Shown here one piece after another: positions 28,129 to 36,644 of a DNA stretch of 64,000 nt. This stretch comes from Tropicimonas sp. IMCC6043 (GTDB taxonomy: Bacteria > Pseudomonadota > Alphaproteobacteria > Rhodobacterales > Rhodobacteraceae), in assembly GCF_004146235.1 (NCBI RefSeq), contig NZ_SELO01000004.1:183339-247338 (forward strand), given 5' to 3'. The position numbers were made by a program, and so were the translations under genes. Every line of letters starts with the position of its first letter. The stretch's first letter is position 1. The notes below the pieces were generated by a model that was given only the letters and a program-made list of their open reading frames with translations, ran no database searches and had not been told where the DNA came from.

Positions 28129-30071
28129 CCGGCTGGGCAGAGCGCGTCGAAGCCGCCCTTCCAATAGGAAGCGGTGCATGCCTGGCGCCGCTGCGATGGC
28201 AGGTGACGCCGCCAGCCGGTGAGCGGAACGACCAGCGGCAGCCGCTCGGAATTGGAGCCGAGCGCGTCGGAATGGGTGAGGCCGGCCAGCGCCCTTGCTT
28301 CCTCCGGCGTCGGGTGCTCGACCAGCCGCAGCAGCGGCTCGCCCCAGCACTGGCGCGCGAGGGTCTCGGGCGAGAAATGGTCGAGCAGGTAGAGATGTTC
28401 CTCCACGAAACGTGTGATGCCCTGCTGCACGCGCATGGCCTTGCCGGCATACTCCACCTCTTCCCGCGAAGGCGTCTCGAGCACGGCGACGATCCGGCCG
28501 TCGCTGTCGCGCTCGAGGCCGACCGTGGTGCCATGATCTGCGGTCATGGCGAATTCCAGGAGCTGCAGACCGCCGGCATGGAGCGCCGCCTGCACCCGGT
28601 CGCGCTCCGGGCCGCTGGTCATGAAGCCTTCCATTTGGAGGCCGCGCGCCTCGTTGAAGGCGGCACCCGGCAGCATTCCGAGATAGAGTCCGATCAGCCG
28701 GTCCCGGTCGCCCGGCTCGGTCAGGGAATTTGCGAAGAGCCTCTGGATGTTGCCGACCCAGCCGATATCGACAAAGCCTACCCGCTTCGCGTCCCCGAGC
28801 GCCTGCTGGTAATAGGTCTGCAGGTCTGCGCGGGCCGAGGCGTTTTTCTGAAGAACCTCCATGTGAACCGCATCGAGAGCCTTGGCCACGCGCCAGGACT
28901 CGGACGGTGCAACTGGCCTGTCGATGTCTTCGATGCCGAAGCGGGCGAGCTCCTCGAGATGGTCCACGGCGTCAAGGCCGACCGCGCCGAAGGAGCGTCG
29001 GGCGCTCTTGGGGCGGCGGCCTATGGTGATCCGGCGGGTCTGCTCGCTGTCCCACTCGCGCATCCCTGTGAGATAGCCCACCTGCCGCGACATGTAGAAA
29101 TACTCGGCTTCGACAGCGTCGCATCCGGCGGACGACCTGATCATCTCGAAGAGGCGGAACGGCAGGCGGCCGTCGCGGGCGATGAAAAGCAGCTTGCCGA
29201 GACTGAGGCGCCGGCTCTGCCAGGCCAGCCAGAGAGTGAAGCCGAAGAGCAGCGGCCCGAACGACCGGTAGCCGATCTGCTCGAGCGTGCCCTCGGGCTG
29301 GAAGATGCGCGACGGGCGGCACTCGGCAAAGCCGGCGATTGCGGCGACAGCATTGCCGCCGAAGGTTGACTCCTCGGGTTGCGCTGTATTCGCGACGTCA
29401 GCCCAGGTCGCGAATTCGGTCCGAAGTCCGAGCCCGTCCGCCATCTCTACATCGGCACGTCGGTTGTCACCAACATGTAGCCAGGCCGGTGAGAGGGGCC
29501 AGTCCTGTGCCGCCGCGGCCAGCCGGTAGAGTTGGCCGGAGCGTTTCGTGACCCGATGTTCACCGGAGACGAAGAGCGGCAGTTCCGTTGCGCCCTGAAA
29601 GCCAGCCCGTTCCAGTTTGCCGAGGATCCACTCCGACGGCAGATACATGTCGCTCAGGAAACCGAGCTTGCGTCCCGCGGTGCGTGCGGCCGTGTAGCGC
29701 TCCAGCCCCTCCGGGCTCGCAAAGAGCAGCGTGTCCTCGAGCGACAGTTCGGTCGCCTTGAGGAAGCGCACCAGCGCGTCGGGCAGGTCGTGATCGTCCC
29801 GCATCTGCGCGAATATCTCGTCGAGACGGATCTCGGTGTCCCCGGATCGGGCCTCGCGCGCGCGTCGCGCGGCTCGTTCCGCATCGCGTCGCGCGGCGGC
29901 ATATCCGTCCAGAAACGCTTGATGTTGCAGGGCGAAATCGCTCTCGAAAGCCTTGAGCCGAACCAGTTCGAAGACATCGACCGGCGCACGGACCTTGCGG
30001 TGCAGCAGCGTATCGAAGACATCGAAGGTCACGACCTCGACATCCTCCGTCAGCTCGGCCCAGCCTGTCAT
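28125..30071 (-). CDS. HAD-superfamily protein with large C-terminal domain
   Basis: A 648-residue protein. Residues 1-220 are a HAD-type phosphatase-like domain: motif I TFDVFDTLL (Asp17), motif II GFLSDMYLPS, motif III lysine in EHRVTKRSG and motif IV HVGDNRRADVEMA. The remaining 400 or so residues form a separate region (GKLLFIARDGRLPF, VGFVDIGWVGNIQR), seen in HAD proteins of polysaccharide clusters and sometimes annotated as glycosyltransferase-associated. The start at 30071 overlaps the stop of the upstream glycosyltransferase gene (ATGA), so the two are coupled. The substrate is unknown; a sugar phosphate or lipid-linked intermediate fits the location. Confidence 0.8.
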   Translation of the reverse strand: MTGWAELTEDVEVVTFDVFDTLLHRKVRAPVDVFELVRLKAFESDFALQHQAFLDGYAAARRDAERAARRAREARSGDTEIRLDEIFAQMRDDHDLPDALVRFLKATELSLEDTLLFASPEGLERYTAARTAGRKLGFLSDMYLPSEWILGKLERAGFQGATELPLFVSGEHRVTKRSGQLYRLAAAAQDWPLSPAWLHVGDNRRADVEMADGLGLRTEFATWADVANTAQPEESTFGGNAVAAIAGFAECRPSRIFQPEGTLEQIGYRSFGPLLFGFTLWLAWQSRRLSLGKLLFIARDGRLPFRLFEMIRSSAGCDAVEAEYFYMSRQVGYLTGMREWDSEQTRRITIGRRPKSARRSFGAVGLDAVDHLEELARFGIEDIDRPVAPSESWRVAKALDAVHMEVLQKNASARADLQTYYQQALGDAKRVGFVDIGWVGNIQRLFANSLTEPGDRDRLIGLYLGMLPGAAFNEARGLQMEGFMTSGPERDRVQAALHAGGLQLLEFAMTADHGTTVGLERDSDGRIVAVLETPSREEVEYAGKAMRVQQGITRFVEEHLYLLDHFSPETLARQCWGEPLLRLVEHPTPEEARALAGLTHSDALGSNSERLPLVVPLTGWRRHLPSQRRQACTASYWKGGFDALCPAG

Positions 30072-30994
30072 ACCCAGCGCTTCCGAAGCCGGTTGAACCG
30101 GGACAACGCGTCGCCGACCGGCCCTCTGGACTTCTTCTGCGACGGCAGGGCAACGTCGCTGTCCATTCCGCCGGCGGACGACTCGGGCGTCCCTTGCGCT
30201 GCCAGAGCCTGCAGGACCTGAAGCGTGCCGAGCCCCGTCGCTCCCTCCCGGCGAATCCAGCGGTTGGTCAGAAGCGCGCGGAAGGCCGCGCTCTCAGACG
30301 GGTCTGTCCGGTCAGTGGCGCAGCGGTGGAAGGCGAGCCTCTCGGTATGGACCCAGACGTCATTTTCGAGACAGAAACGCTGGTGGAAATCCCACTCGGC
30401 AAGGACCGGCAGAGTCGTGTCGTAGAGGCCGACGTCGACTGCCGCCTGTCGGTCGAAAAGGAAGGCGATCGCCGGGAACGGGTTGGCGGCGATGCTGCGG
30501 CGGATGTCGAACACACCATTCCTCAGGTCGTCGCGAAGACCTGGCGGACGCCAGTCGCGCACCGAGTCAATGCGGACATGGTTGCCGGTGACGGACTCCT
30601 CCACACTGGCCACGCCGGAGACGACGCCCTTCAGGCCAGGCAGCGCCGCGTTCATCCGGTCAAAGGTCCGTGCCATCACATGCAGGAAGTCCGGTGCCCA
30701 ACTGTCGCGCTCGGCATGGATGATCGCGAGTTCGGTTTCGAGCGCCGCAAGGCCACGATTGATCGCGGCGGCCGCGACCTCGTTCTCTTCGGACGGCAGC
30801 AGTGTGATGCGCGGATCTGTGGGATCGGGAAGCGCCTCCGCCAGGCTTCCGGATGCGTTGGCCGTCTCCACGATCACAAGGTGCCAGTCGCGGAAACTCT
30901 GCGATGCGATGCTCTCAAGCGCTCGACGGACCAGAACCGGCGTCGCCGCATCCGGCAGGACGATGCCGATACGGGCTGGACCGGGGTCAGTCAT
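30068..30994 (-). CDS. Glycosyltransferase family 2-like protein (divergent)
   Basis: A 308-residue protein with a GT2-like start (IGIVLPDAATPVLVRRALESI, then SFRDWHLVIVETA) and a WDFHQRF segment that matches the C-terminal acceptor motif region of GT2 enzymes. The canonical DDGS and DxD motifs are weakened (HAERDSW occupies the DxD position), so activity is uncertain. The ATG at 30994 starts the GT-like fold; the open frame extends to 31096 but adds an unrelated Ser/Pro-rich stretch. It is coupled by a 4-base overlap to the HAD gene, which suggests that both act on one glycan. Confidence 0.75.
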   Translation of the reverse strand: MTDPGPARIGIVLPDAATPVLVRRALESIASQSFRDWHLVIVETANASGSLAEALPDPTDPRITLLPSEENEVAAAAINRGLAALETELAIIHAERDSWAPDFLHVMARTFDRMNAALPGLKGVVSGVASVEESVTGNHVRIDSVRDWRPPGLRDDLRNGVFDIRRSIAANPFPAIAFLFDRQAAVDVGLYDTTLPVLAEWDFHQRFCLENDVWVHTERLAFHRCATDRTDPSESAAFRALLTNRWIRREGATGLGTLQVLQALAAQGTPESSAGGMDSDVALPSQKKSRGPVGDALSRFNRLRKRWV

Positions 30995-31497
30995 GTGCGG
31001 AGCCTCCGGGCTGAACAAGGGACGGGAGGGAGACGATGTCTCGCCGCTCGGCGAGTCGATTCTCTGCGATGCCAAGGCGGAACTCAACCCCGCCACTGCG
31101 GTGTGGTCGCTCGGACGCGGCCGCTTCCGGCTGCGGCGTCGGCCGGTCCGCCCTCCAACAGAATATCATTGTCGACCCACGGCAGGATCGCCGGGGGTGT
31201 GAGACGAAGATCGTCGTCTTTACTGCTTTGAAAGTGACGGCGAGAAAGAGTCTGCCCGCGCCATGTGCCGGCGAAGTGGCCCTGTACCAGACGGCATTTG
31301 ACCGGAATGCGCTGGTTGCGGTCGGCGAATGTCAAGATGTCGCCCGGCGAAGCGCGGAGACCTCGGCGGGCTCAGGCGCGCGGCCCGAACCGGGTGTCCT
31401 GCTTCCGGTTGACAGTCGGGCCGGGTTGTTGCCATGACCGGGCCGAAGGAATTTCACTCGCCCGGACAACCCGGGCGCAGAAGCTGGACGTTGTTTG
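30995..31497. other. Intergenic region (503 bases) with a possible gene remnant
   Basis: The region separates a minus-strand glycosyltransferase gene from rfbC. On the minus strand the frame 31084-31371 is open and reads like part of a folded protein (for example RLVQGHFAGTWRGQTL and LTPPAILPWVDNDILLEGG), but it has only a TTG start and no clear ribosome-binding site. It may be a remnant. No terminator or RNA gene was recognised; the rfb promoter should be here. Confidence 0.45.
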
Positions 31498-32073
31498 ATG
31501 GGACTTGATATTTCGCCGCTGGCCATCCCGGAGGTCCTCCTGATCGCGCCGCAGCGGTTCGGAGACGCGCGGGGGTTCTTTTCGGAGACCTACAACCGTG
31601 ACAGCTTCGCCGCGGCGGGGATCGACACACCATTCGTTCAGGACAATCATTCGCTGTCCGAGCGCGTGGGCACGATCCGGGGGTTGCATTTTCAGGCGCC
31701 GCCCCGGGCACAGGCCAAGCTTGTGCGCTGCGGGCGGGGACGGCTCTTCGACGTGGCGGTGGACATCCGCCGGGGCTCGCCCAGTTTCGGCAAGTGGGTC
31801 GGCGCGGAGTTGAGCTTCGAGAACGGGCACATGCTGCTGGTTCCGGCAGGCTTCGCACATGGTTTCGTGACGCTCGAGCCGGGCACCGAGATCGTCTACA
31901 AGTGCTCTGACACCTACGCGCCCGAGACCGAGGGCGCGATCCGGTGGGACGACCCGGAGATCGGCATCGACTGGCCCCTCTCGGGCCACGAACCGCAACT
32001 CTCGGGCAAGGATGCCGCCGCACCGCTGCTCGGCGAGATCGAGAGCCCGTTCACCTACGAGGCAACGACATGA
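31498..32073 (+). CDS. rfbC: dTDP-4-dehydrorhamnose 3,5-epimerase
   Basis: RfbC (RmlC) epimerises dTDP-4-keto-6-deoxyglucose at C3 and C5, the third step of dTDP-L-rhamnose synthesis. The 191-residue cupin has the expected features: [29 protein letters not shown] with catalytic His64, [24 protein letters not shown] and a later tyrosine in [17 protein letters not shown] 31498 is used although the ribosome-binding site is weak; an in-frame TTG precedes it by one codon. It is the first gene of an rfbC-B-D-A operon, and its stop overlaps the rfbB start. Confidence 0.95.
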   Translation: MGLDISPLAIPEVLLIAPQRFGDARGFFSETYNRDSFAAAGIDTPFVQDNHSLSERVGTIRGLHFQAPPRAQAKLVRCGRGRLFDVAVDIRRGSPSFGKWVGAELSFENGHMLLVPAGFAHGFVTLEPGTEIVYKCSDTYAPETEGAIRWDDPEIGIDWPLSGHEPQLSGKDAAAPLLGEIESPFTYEATT

Positions 32074-33110
32074 AGATTCTCGTCACTGGCGGCGCCGGCT
32101 TCATCGGGTCAGCCGTGATCCGCCGCGCCATTGCCGATGGCCACGAAGTGGTCAATCTCGACGTGCTGACCTATGCTGCCTGCCTCGACAATGTCGCCGA
32201 AGTGGCCGATGCGTCGGGCTATACCTTCGAGCAGGCCGATATCCGCGACGCAGCCGCGATGGCGTCGATTCTGGAACGCCACGCCCCGGACGCGATCATG
32301 CACCTGGCCGCCGAAAGCCATGTCGACCGTTCGATCGACGGCCCGGCGGCATTCATCGAGACCAACATCGCTGGCACCTACGTTCTGTTGGAGGCCGCCC
32401 GCGCTCATTGGAATGCGCGCGGCAAGCCCGAGGGTTTCCGCTTCCACCACATCTCGACCGACGAGGTTTTCGGCTCGTTGGGCGAAACAGGCTTTTTCAC
32501 CGAGGAGAGCCCCTACAGGCCGAACTCGCCCTATTCGGCCTCCAAGGCGGGCTCCGACCATCTCGTGCGCGCCTGGCACGAGACTTACGGCCTGCCCGTG
32601 GTTCTGACAAACTGCTCCAACAATTACGGCCCGTTCCAGTTCCCGGAAAAGCTCATCCCGGTTGTGATCCTGAAGGCGCTGGCGGGCGAGCCGATCCCGA
32701 TCTACGGAAAGGGAGACAACATCCGCGACTGGCTGCATGTCGAGGACCACGCCGAGGCGCTGCTCCTCGTGCTGGAGAAGGGTGCTTTTGGGCGGTCCTA
32801 CAATATCGGCGGCGAGAACGAGATGACCAATCTCGACCTCGTGCGAATGCTCTGCACTATCCTGGACCGGCTCAGGCCCGGCGCGCAGCCCTACGCTGAC
32901 CTCATCACCTTCGTCACGGACCGGCCCGGCCATGACCGCCGCTACGCGATCGATCCCGCGCGGATCCGGGCGGAGCTCGGCTGGCGGCCGTCGCACACGC
33001 CCGAGACCGGGCTGGAACAGACCGTGCGCTGGTATCTCGACAACGAGCCCTGGTGGCGGAAGCTTCAGGCGCGCACGGGCGTGGGAGAGCGGCTCGGAGT
33101 CGCGAAATGA
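32070..33110 (+). CDS. rfbB: dTDP-glucose 4,6-dehydratase
   Basis: RfbB (RmlB) converts dTDP-glucose to dTDP-4-keto-6-deoxyglucose using bound NAD. The 346-residue extended short-chain dehydrogenase shows the cofactor motif [10 protein letters not shown] (about 6-15), [15 protein letters not shown], the [10 protein letters not shown] active-site segment, the [11 protein letters not shown] tyrosine-lysine pair and [17 protein letters not shown]. The ATG overlaps rfbC and the stop overlaps rfbD (ATGA in both cases), so translation is coupled through the operon. Confidence 0.96.
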   Translation: MKILVTGGAGFIGSAVIRRAIADGHEVVNLDVLTYAACLDNVAEVADASGYTFEQADIRDAAAMASILERHAPDAIMHLAAESHVDRSIDGPAAFIETNIAGTYVLLEAARAHWNARGKPEGFRFHHISTDEVFGSLGETGFFTEESPYRPNSPYSASKAGSDHLVRAWHETYGLPVVLTNCSNNYGPFQFPEKLIPVVILKALAGEPIPIYGKGDNIRDWLHVEDHAEALLLVLEKGAFGRSYNIGGENEMTNLDLVRMLCTILDRLRPGAQPYADLITFVTDRPGHDRRYAIDPARIRAELGWRPSHTPETGLEQTVRWYLDNEPWWRKLQARTGVGERLGVAK

Positions 33111-33964
33111 AAGCGCTGGTCATAGGCCGGACCGGGCAGGTCGCGACCGAGATCCTGCGCCGCGCGGCGGCCCACGGGATCGCGGCCGAGGCGCTGGCGC
33201 GGCCCGAGATCGACCTTGCCGATCCCACGAGCTGCGCCGAAGCGGTTCGCACGGCCGCGGCCGATGTGGTGATCAATGCCGCTGCCTATACCGCCGTCGA
33301 CAGGGCCGAGAGCGAGCCGGAGCTGGCGCAGGCGATCAATGCCGAAGCGCCGGGGGCCATGGCGCGGGCGGCGGCAGAGCGCGGCATCCCTTTCCTGCAC
33401 GTCTCGACCGACTATGTCTTTGATGGCTCCGGTCACGAGCCTTGGGCGACCGGCGACGCGACCGGCCCGCTGGGCGTCTACGGCGCCACAAAGCTCGACG
33501 GCGAGCGGCAGGTGGCGGCGGCCGGTGGGCCGCACGTGATCCTGCGCACCTCCTGGGTCTTCTCCGCCCATGGCGGGAATTTCGTCAAGACGATGCTGCG
33601 GCTGGCCGAGAGCCGCGACAGGCTCACAATCGTCGCCGACCAGATCGGTGGGCCGACGCCCGCGGCCGACATTGCCGAAGCGCTACTGACTCTTGCGAAA
33701 GCCGGCCCCTCGGCCCCTGGCGGCCTCTTCCATTTCTCGGGGCAGCCGGACGCAAGCTGGGCCGGTTTCGCCCGCGAGATCTTCGCTCAGGCCGGACGCT
33801 CCGTGGCGGTCGAGGACATTCCCACCACCGCCTACCCGACTCCGGCGGCGCGCCCGCTCAACTCCCGGCTCGACTGCTCGCGGATCGCCGAGACCCACGG
33901 CATCGCCCGCCCTGATTGGCGAGCCGGCCTCGCAGCGGTTCTCGCCGAGCTCGGCGCGACCTAA
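33107..33964 (+). CDS. rfbD: dTDP-4-dehydrorhamnose reductase
   Basis: RfbD (RmlD) makes dTDP-L-rhamnose with NAD(P)H, the last step of the pathway. The 285-residue protein has [11 protein letters not shown] at the N-terminus (the Rossmann loop GxxGQ typical of RmlD), [28 protein letters not shown], the YGATKLDGE catalytic pair and [18 protein letters not shown]. The start at 33107 is fixed by the ATGA overlap with rfbB; the frame stays open upstream inside rfbB but the Rossmann strand begins here. Confidence 0.96.
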   Translation: MKALVIGRTGQVATEILRRAAAHGIAAEALARPEIDLADPTSCAEAVRTAAADVVINAAAYTAVDRAESEPELAQAINAEAPGAMARAAAERGIPFLHVSTDYVFDGSGHEPWATGDATGPLGVYGATKLDGERQVAAAGGPHVILRTSWVFSAHGGNFVKTMLRLAESRDRLTIVADQIGGPTPAADIAEALLTLAKAGPSAPGGLFHFSGQPDASWAGFAREIFAQAGRSVAVEDIPTTAYPTPAARPLNSRLDCSRIAETHGIARPDWRAGLAAVLAELGAT

Positions 33965-33975
33965 AAGGACAGGAC

Positions 33976-34842
33976 ATGCAACGCAAGGGCATCATCCTCG
34001 CCGGCGGTTCCGGCACGCGGCTCTACCCGATCACCATGGCGGTCTCCAAACAGCTGCTGCCGGTTTACGACAAGCCGATGATCTTCTATCCGCTCAGCGT
34101 GCTGATGCTGGCAGGGATCCGCGAGATCGCGATCATCACCACGCCGCAGGACCAGGAACAATTCCAGCGGGCGCTCGGTGACGGCAGCCAATACGGCATT
34201 TCCATCACCTGGGTGGTCCAGAATTCGCCCGACGGGCTCGCGCAGGCCTATACACTCTGCGAGGATTTCCTGGCAGGGGCTCCCTCTGCGATGATCCTCG
34301 GCGACAACATCTTCTTCGGTCACGGCCTGCCGGACCTGCTGGCCTCGGCCGACGCCCGAAGGACAGGTGGCACCGTCTTTGCCTATCGCGTGGCCGATCC
34401 CGAACGCTATGGCGTCGTTGCCTTCGAGGGCAGCAAGGTGCGCCATATCGTCGAGAAGCCGAAGGTGCCGCCGTCTCGCTTCGCGGTCACCGGGCTCTAT
34501 TTCCTCGACGGCGACGCGCCGAACCGCGCCCGCGAGGTCCAGCCCTCCGAGCGCGGCGAGCTGGAGATCACGACGCTCCTGGAGATGTATCTCGCAGATG
34601 AGATGCTCGATGTCGAAACCATGGGCCGTGGCTTCGCCTGGCTCGACACCGGCACGCATGGTTCCCTGCTCGATGCCGGAAACTTCGTTCGCACCCTGAC
34701 CGAGCGGCAGGGCATGCAGTCGGGCAGTCCGGACGAGATCGCCTGGTCGCAGGGCTGGATCGACGACGACGCCCTGTCTGTCCGCGCCGAGAAGTACAAG
34801 AAATCGAACTACGGGGCTTATCTGAAGTCACTTCTGGAATAG
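33976..34842 (+). CDS. rfbA: Glucose-1-phosphate thymidylyltransferase
   Basis: RfbA (RmlA) makes dTDP-glucose from dTTP and glucose-1-phosphate, the first step of the rhamnose pathway and usually its feedback-regulated enzyme. The 288-residue protein contains the nucleotidyltransferase signature GGSGTRLYPIT with SKQLLPVYDKPMIFYPLS, ILGDNIFFGHGL and FAWLDTGTHGSLL. ATG 33976 follows AAAAGGACAGGAC, a clear ribosome-binding site. It ends the operon; its last 15 bases overlap a minus-strand pxpB-like fragment. Confidence 0.96.
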   Translation: MQRKGIILAGGSGTRLYPITMAVSKQLLPVYDKPMIFYPLSVLMLAGIREIAIITTPQDQEQFQRALGDGSQYGISITWVVQNSPDGLAQAYTLCEDFLAGAPSAMILGDNIFFGHGLPDLLASADARRTGGTVFAYRVADPERYGVVAFEGSKVRHIVEKPKVPPSRFAVTGLYFLDGDAPNRAREVQPSERGELEITTLLEMYLADEMLDVETMGRGFAWLDTGTHGSLLDAGNFVRTLTERQGMQSGSPDEIAWSQGWIDDDALSVRAEKYKKSNYGAYLKSLLE

Positions 34843-35130
34843 TCTCTGGCCGCTCCAGGCAGTCGGATTGCGACAGAGGCGACGGCAGACGACCAGCGTA
34901 GACCGGAGCTCGGCATGGGGCAATCTCGCGGGATCGAGGCGCAGGGAGACGGCGCCCAGGGAACAGGCGGTTTCCTCGAGACCGGGCAGGTCCAGCGCTT
35001 CCGCTTCCGCTCGAAACGCCAGCGCGGCCCGGTTGGTGCTTTCCGAAAAATGGTTCGAAAAGCGCATGAGCATCCCTTTGAGCCCGAGAGGGGCGATCTG
35101 CGGAATATCGAGGGCGGATCCGTCGGACAT
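34828..35130 (-). pseudogene. Truncated pxpB/KipI-like gene fragment (5-oxoprolinase subunit B family)
   Basis: The 100-codon frame reads as the N-terminal third of a PxpB/KipI (carboxyltransferase domain, subunit 1) protein. Visible are the IAPLGLKGMLMRFSNHFSE strand, TNRAALAFRAEAEAL, the PGLEETACSLGAVSLRLDP segment and then LPHAELRSTL. Complete family members have about 220-250 residues; the sequence stops making sense after about residue 80 and the frame closes inside the rfbA 3' end. No partner pxpA or pxpC is visible. It is best read as a gene broken when the rfb operon arrived or rearranged. The match is by memory of the family pattern, so it is not certain. Confidence 0.55.
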
Positions 35131-35511
35131 TGGAGTTTCCGGTTGCCGGGTGACGCGGTCATGAGGGGGCGGAAGTCGTCGGCAGTTTCAACGCGATTGT
35201 CCGCGGACGGCGCACAGGGCAAGGTCTCCACCAGAGCTACAGGAACTCTCAACAGGTCATCCAGGACTGATGCGCCGGGCGGCTCCGGCAAATGCGCGAC
35301 GCCGCCTTTCGGCGCCCGCGGCTGCTCTGCGTGACGTTGCACAATTTTGAGGCGATTTCCGCCCAATGGATGCGCAACCTGACCGGAGACCATTTCCCAT
35401 GCGGACCGGATACGGGTAAGTTGCAGCGAGGAATTGCCAAGGACGGTGCGGACCGTTCTGATCCCGAGCGGATCACGGGGCAGGTTCCCGGCGGACACGG
35501 AGGTACCCAGA
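35131..35511. other. Intergenic region upstream of the BMP binding protein gene
   Basis: This 381-base stretch lies between the pxpB-like fragment and the transporter operon and should contain the operon promoter. A GTTGCACAATTTTGAGG patch near 35336 is the most A/T-rich part. I could not identify a riboswitch, terminator or additional gene. Confidence 0.5.
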
Positions 35512-36507
35512 ATGAAAATAACGACACGGATCGGACGGCGGGCGCTGCTTGCCGGGGCGACCGCCCTGACACTTGTCACCACCAGCGGCGGCGCGCTTGC
35601 CGCGGACAAGGTGAAAGTGGCGGCGATCTTCACATTGCCGGTGGAGCAGCAGTGGATCAGCCGAATCCACAAGGCGCTCAACGCTGCCGCCGAGCGGGGC
35701 GACATCGATTACCTCTTCTCCGAGAACGTGGCGAACACCGATTACGAGCGGGTGATGCGGGAATATGCGGAGGCCGGACAGCAGCTCATCGTCGGCGAGG
35801 TGTTCGGGTTGGAGCGCGCCGCGCGTAGTGTGGCGGCGGACTATCCCGAGACCGCCTTCCTGATGGGCTCGTCCTTCGGACCCGAGGCGCCGAATTTCTC
35901 GGTCTTCGACAACTACATCCACGAGCCGTCCTATCTGACCGGCATGATCGCGGGCGAGGCGACCGAATCGAACGTGATCGGCATGGTCGGCGGCTACGCG
36001 ATCCCCGAGGTGAACCGCCTGATGAACGCCTTCATGGAAGGTGCGCGGGAGGTGAACCCGGACGTGAAGTTCCTGGTGAACTTCATCGACAGCTGGTACG
36101 ATCCGCCGAAGGCCAAGGAGAGCGCCTTCGCGATGATGGATGCGGGCGCCGACGTGATGTATGCCGAGCGTTTCGGCGTTTCGGACGCCGCTGTGGAGCG
36201 CGGCGTGACGGCGGTCGGCAACGTGATCGATACCTCGGCGGACTACCCGAAAACGATCCTCGCCTCGGCGATCTGGCACATGGAGCCGACCATCGACAAG
36301 GCGATCGCCGAAGTCGCCGCGGGAACCTTCGAGGCCGCGGATTACGGCGTCTATTCCTACATGGAATATGGCGGCGGCTCGGTCGTGGTCGACGAGACGC
36401 TGGTGCCGGCGGAGGTGCTTGACGCCGTGAAGGCCAAAGAGGCGGCGATTCTGTCCGGTGACTTCACCGTCGAGGTGAACGACGAGGCGCCGGTTTCGGA
36501 CATGTGA
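35512..36507 (+). CDS. BMP family ABC transporter substrate-binding protein
   Basis: A 331-residue periplasmic binding protein of the BMP (basic membrane protein/PnrA) family, which binds nucleosides or related compounds. The N-terminus MKITTRIGRRALLAGATALT carries twin arginines before a hydrophobic stretch and ends with a GGALAAD cleavage region, so a Tat or Sec signal is likely. The mature part shows AAIFTLPVEQQWISRIH, FGLERAARSVAADYPET and IAGEATESNVIGMVGG, all usual in the family. ATG 35512 has CGGAGG nine to ten bases upstream. It starts a four-gene transporter set with a cytosine-deaminase-like enzyme behind it. Confidence 0.9.
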   Translation: MKITTRIGRRALLAGATALTLVTTSGGALAADKVKVAAIFTLPVEQQWISRIHKALNAAAERGDIDYLFSENVANTDYERVMREYAEAGQQLIVGEVFGLERAARSVAADYPETAFLMGSSFGPEAPNFSVFDNYIHEPSYLTGMIAGEATESNVIGMVGGYAIPEVNRLMNAFMEGAREVNPDVKFLVNFIDSWYDPPKAKESAFAMMDAGADVMYAERFGVSDAAVERGVTAVGNVIDTSADYPKTILASAIWHMEPTIDKAIAEVAAGTFEAADYGVYSYMEYGGGSVVVDETLVPAEVLDAVKAKEAAILSGDFTVEVNDEAPVSDM

Positions 36508-36538
36508 GAGAATGGCGGTGCTGACGCCGCTGATGTGT

Positions 36539-36621
36539 CGCCCGGCGGCAACGCCGGGCAGCGCCCGCCCCGCCCGATGGGCGGGCGCTTCACACCCACC
36601 CCGGGACGGGCGCTGCCCTCC
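36539..36621. repeat. GC-rich palindromic intergenic repeat, copy A
   Basis: Between the binding protein and ATPase genes lies a stretch that aligns along its whole length with 40200-40287. It contains CCCGGCG-GCAA-CGCCGGG (36541-36558), a 10-bp stem GCGCCCGCCC/GGGCGGGCGC (36561-36588) and the shared motif GCGCTTC-n-CCCACCCCG. The segment 36557-36568 can instead pair perfectly over 12 bp with 36608-36619, so two folds compete. Confidence 0.75.
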
Positions 36622-36644
36622 TCGAGCCGTGCGACTGCCGTGCA

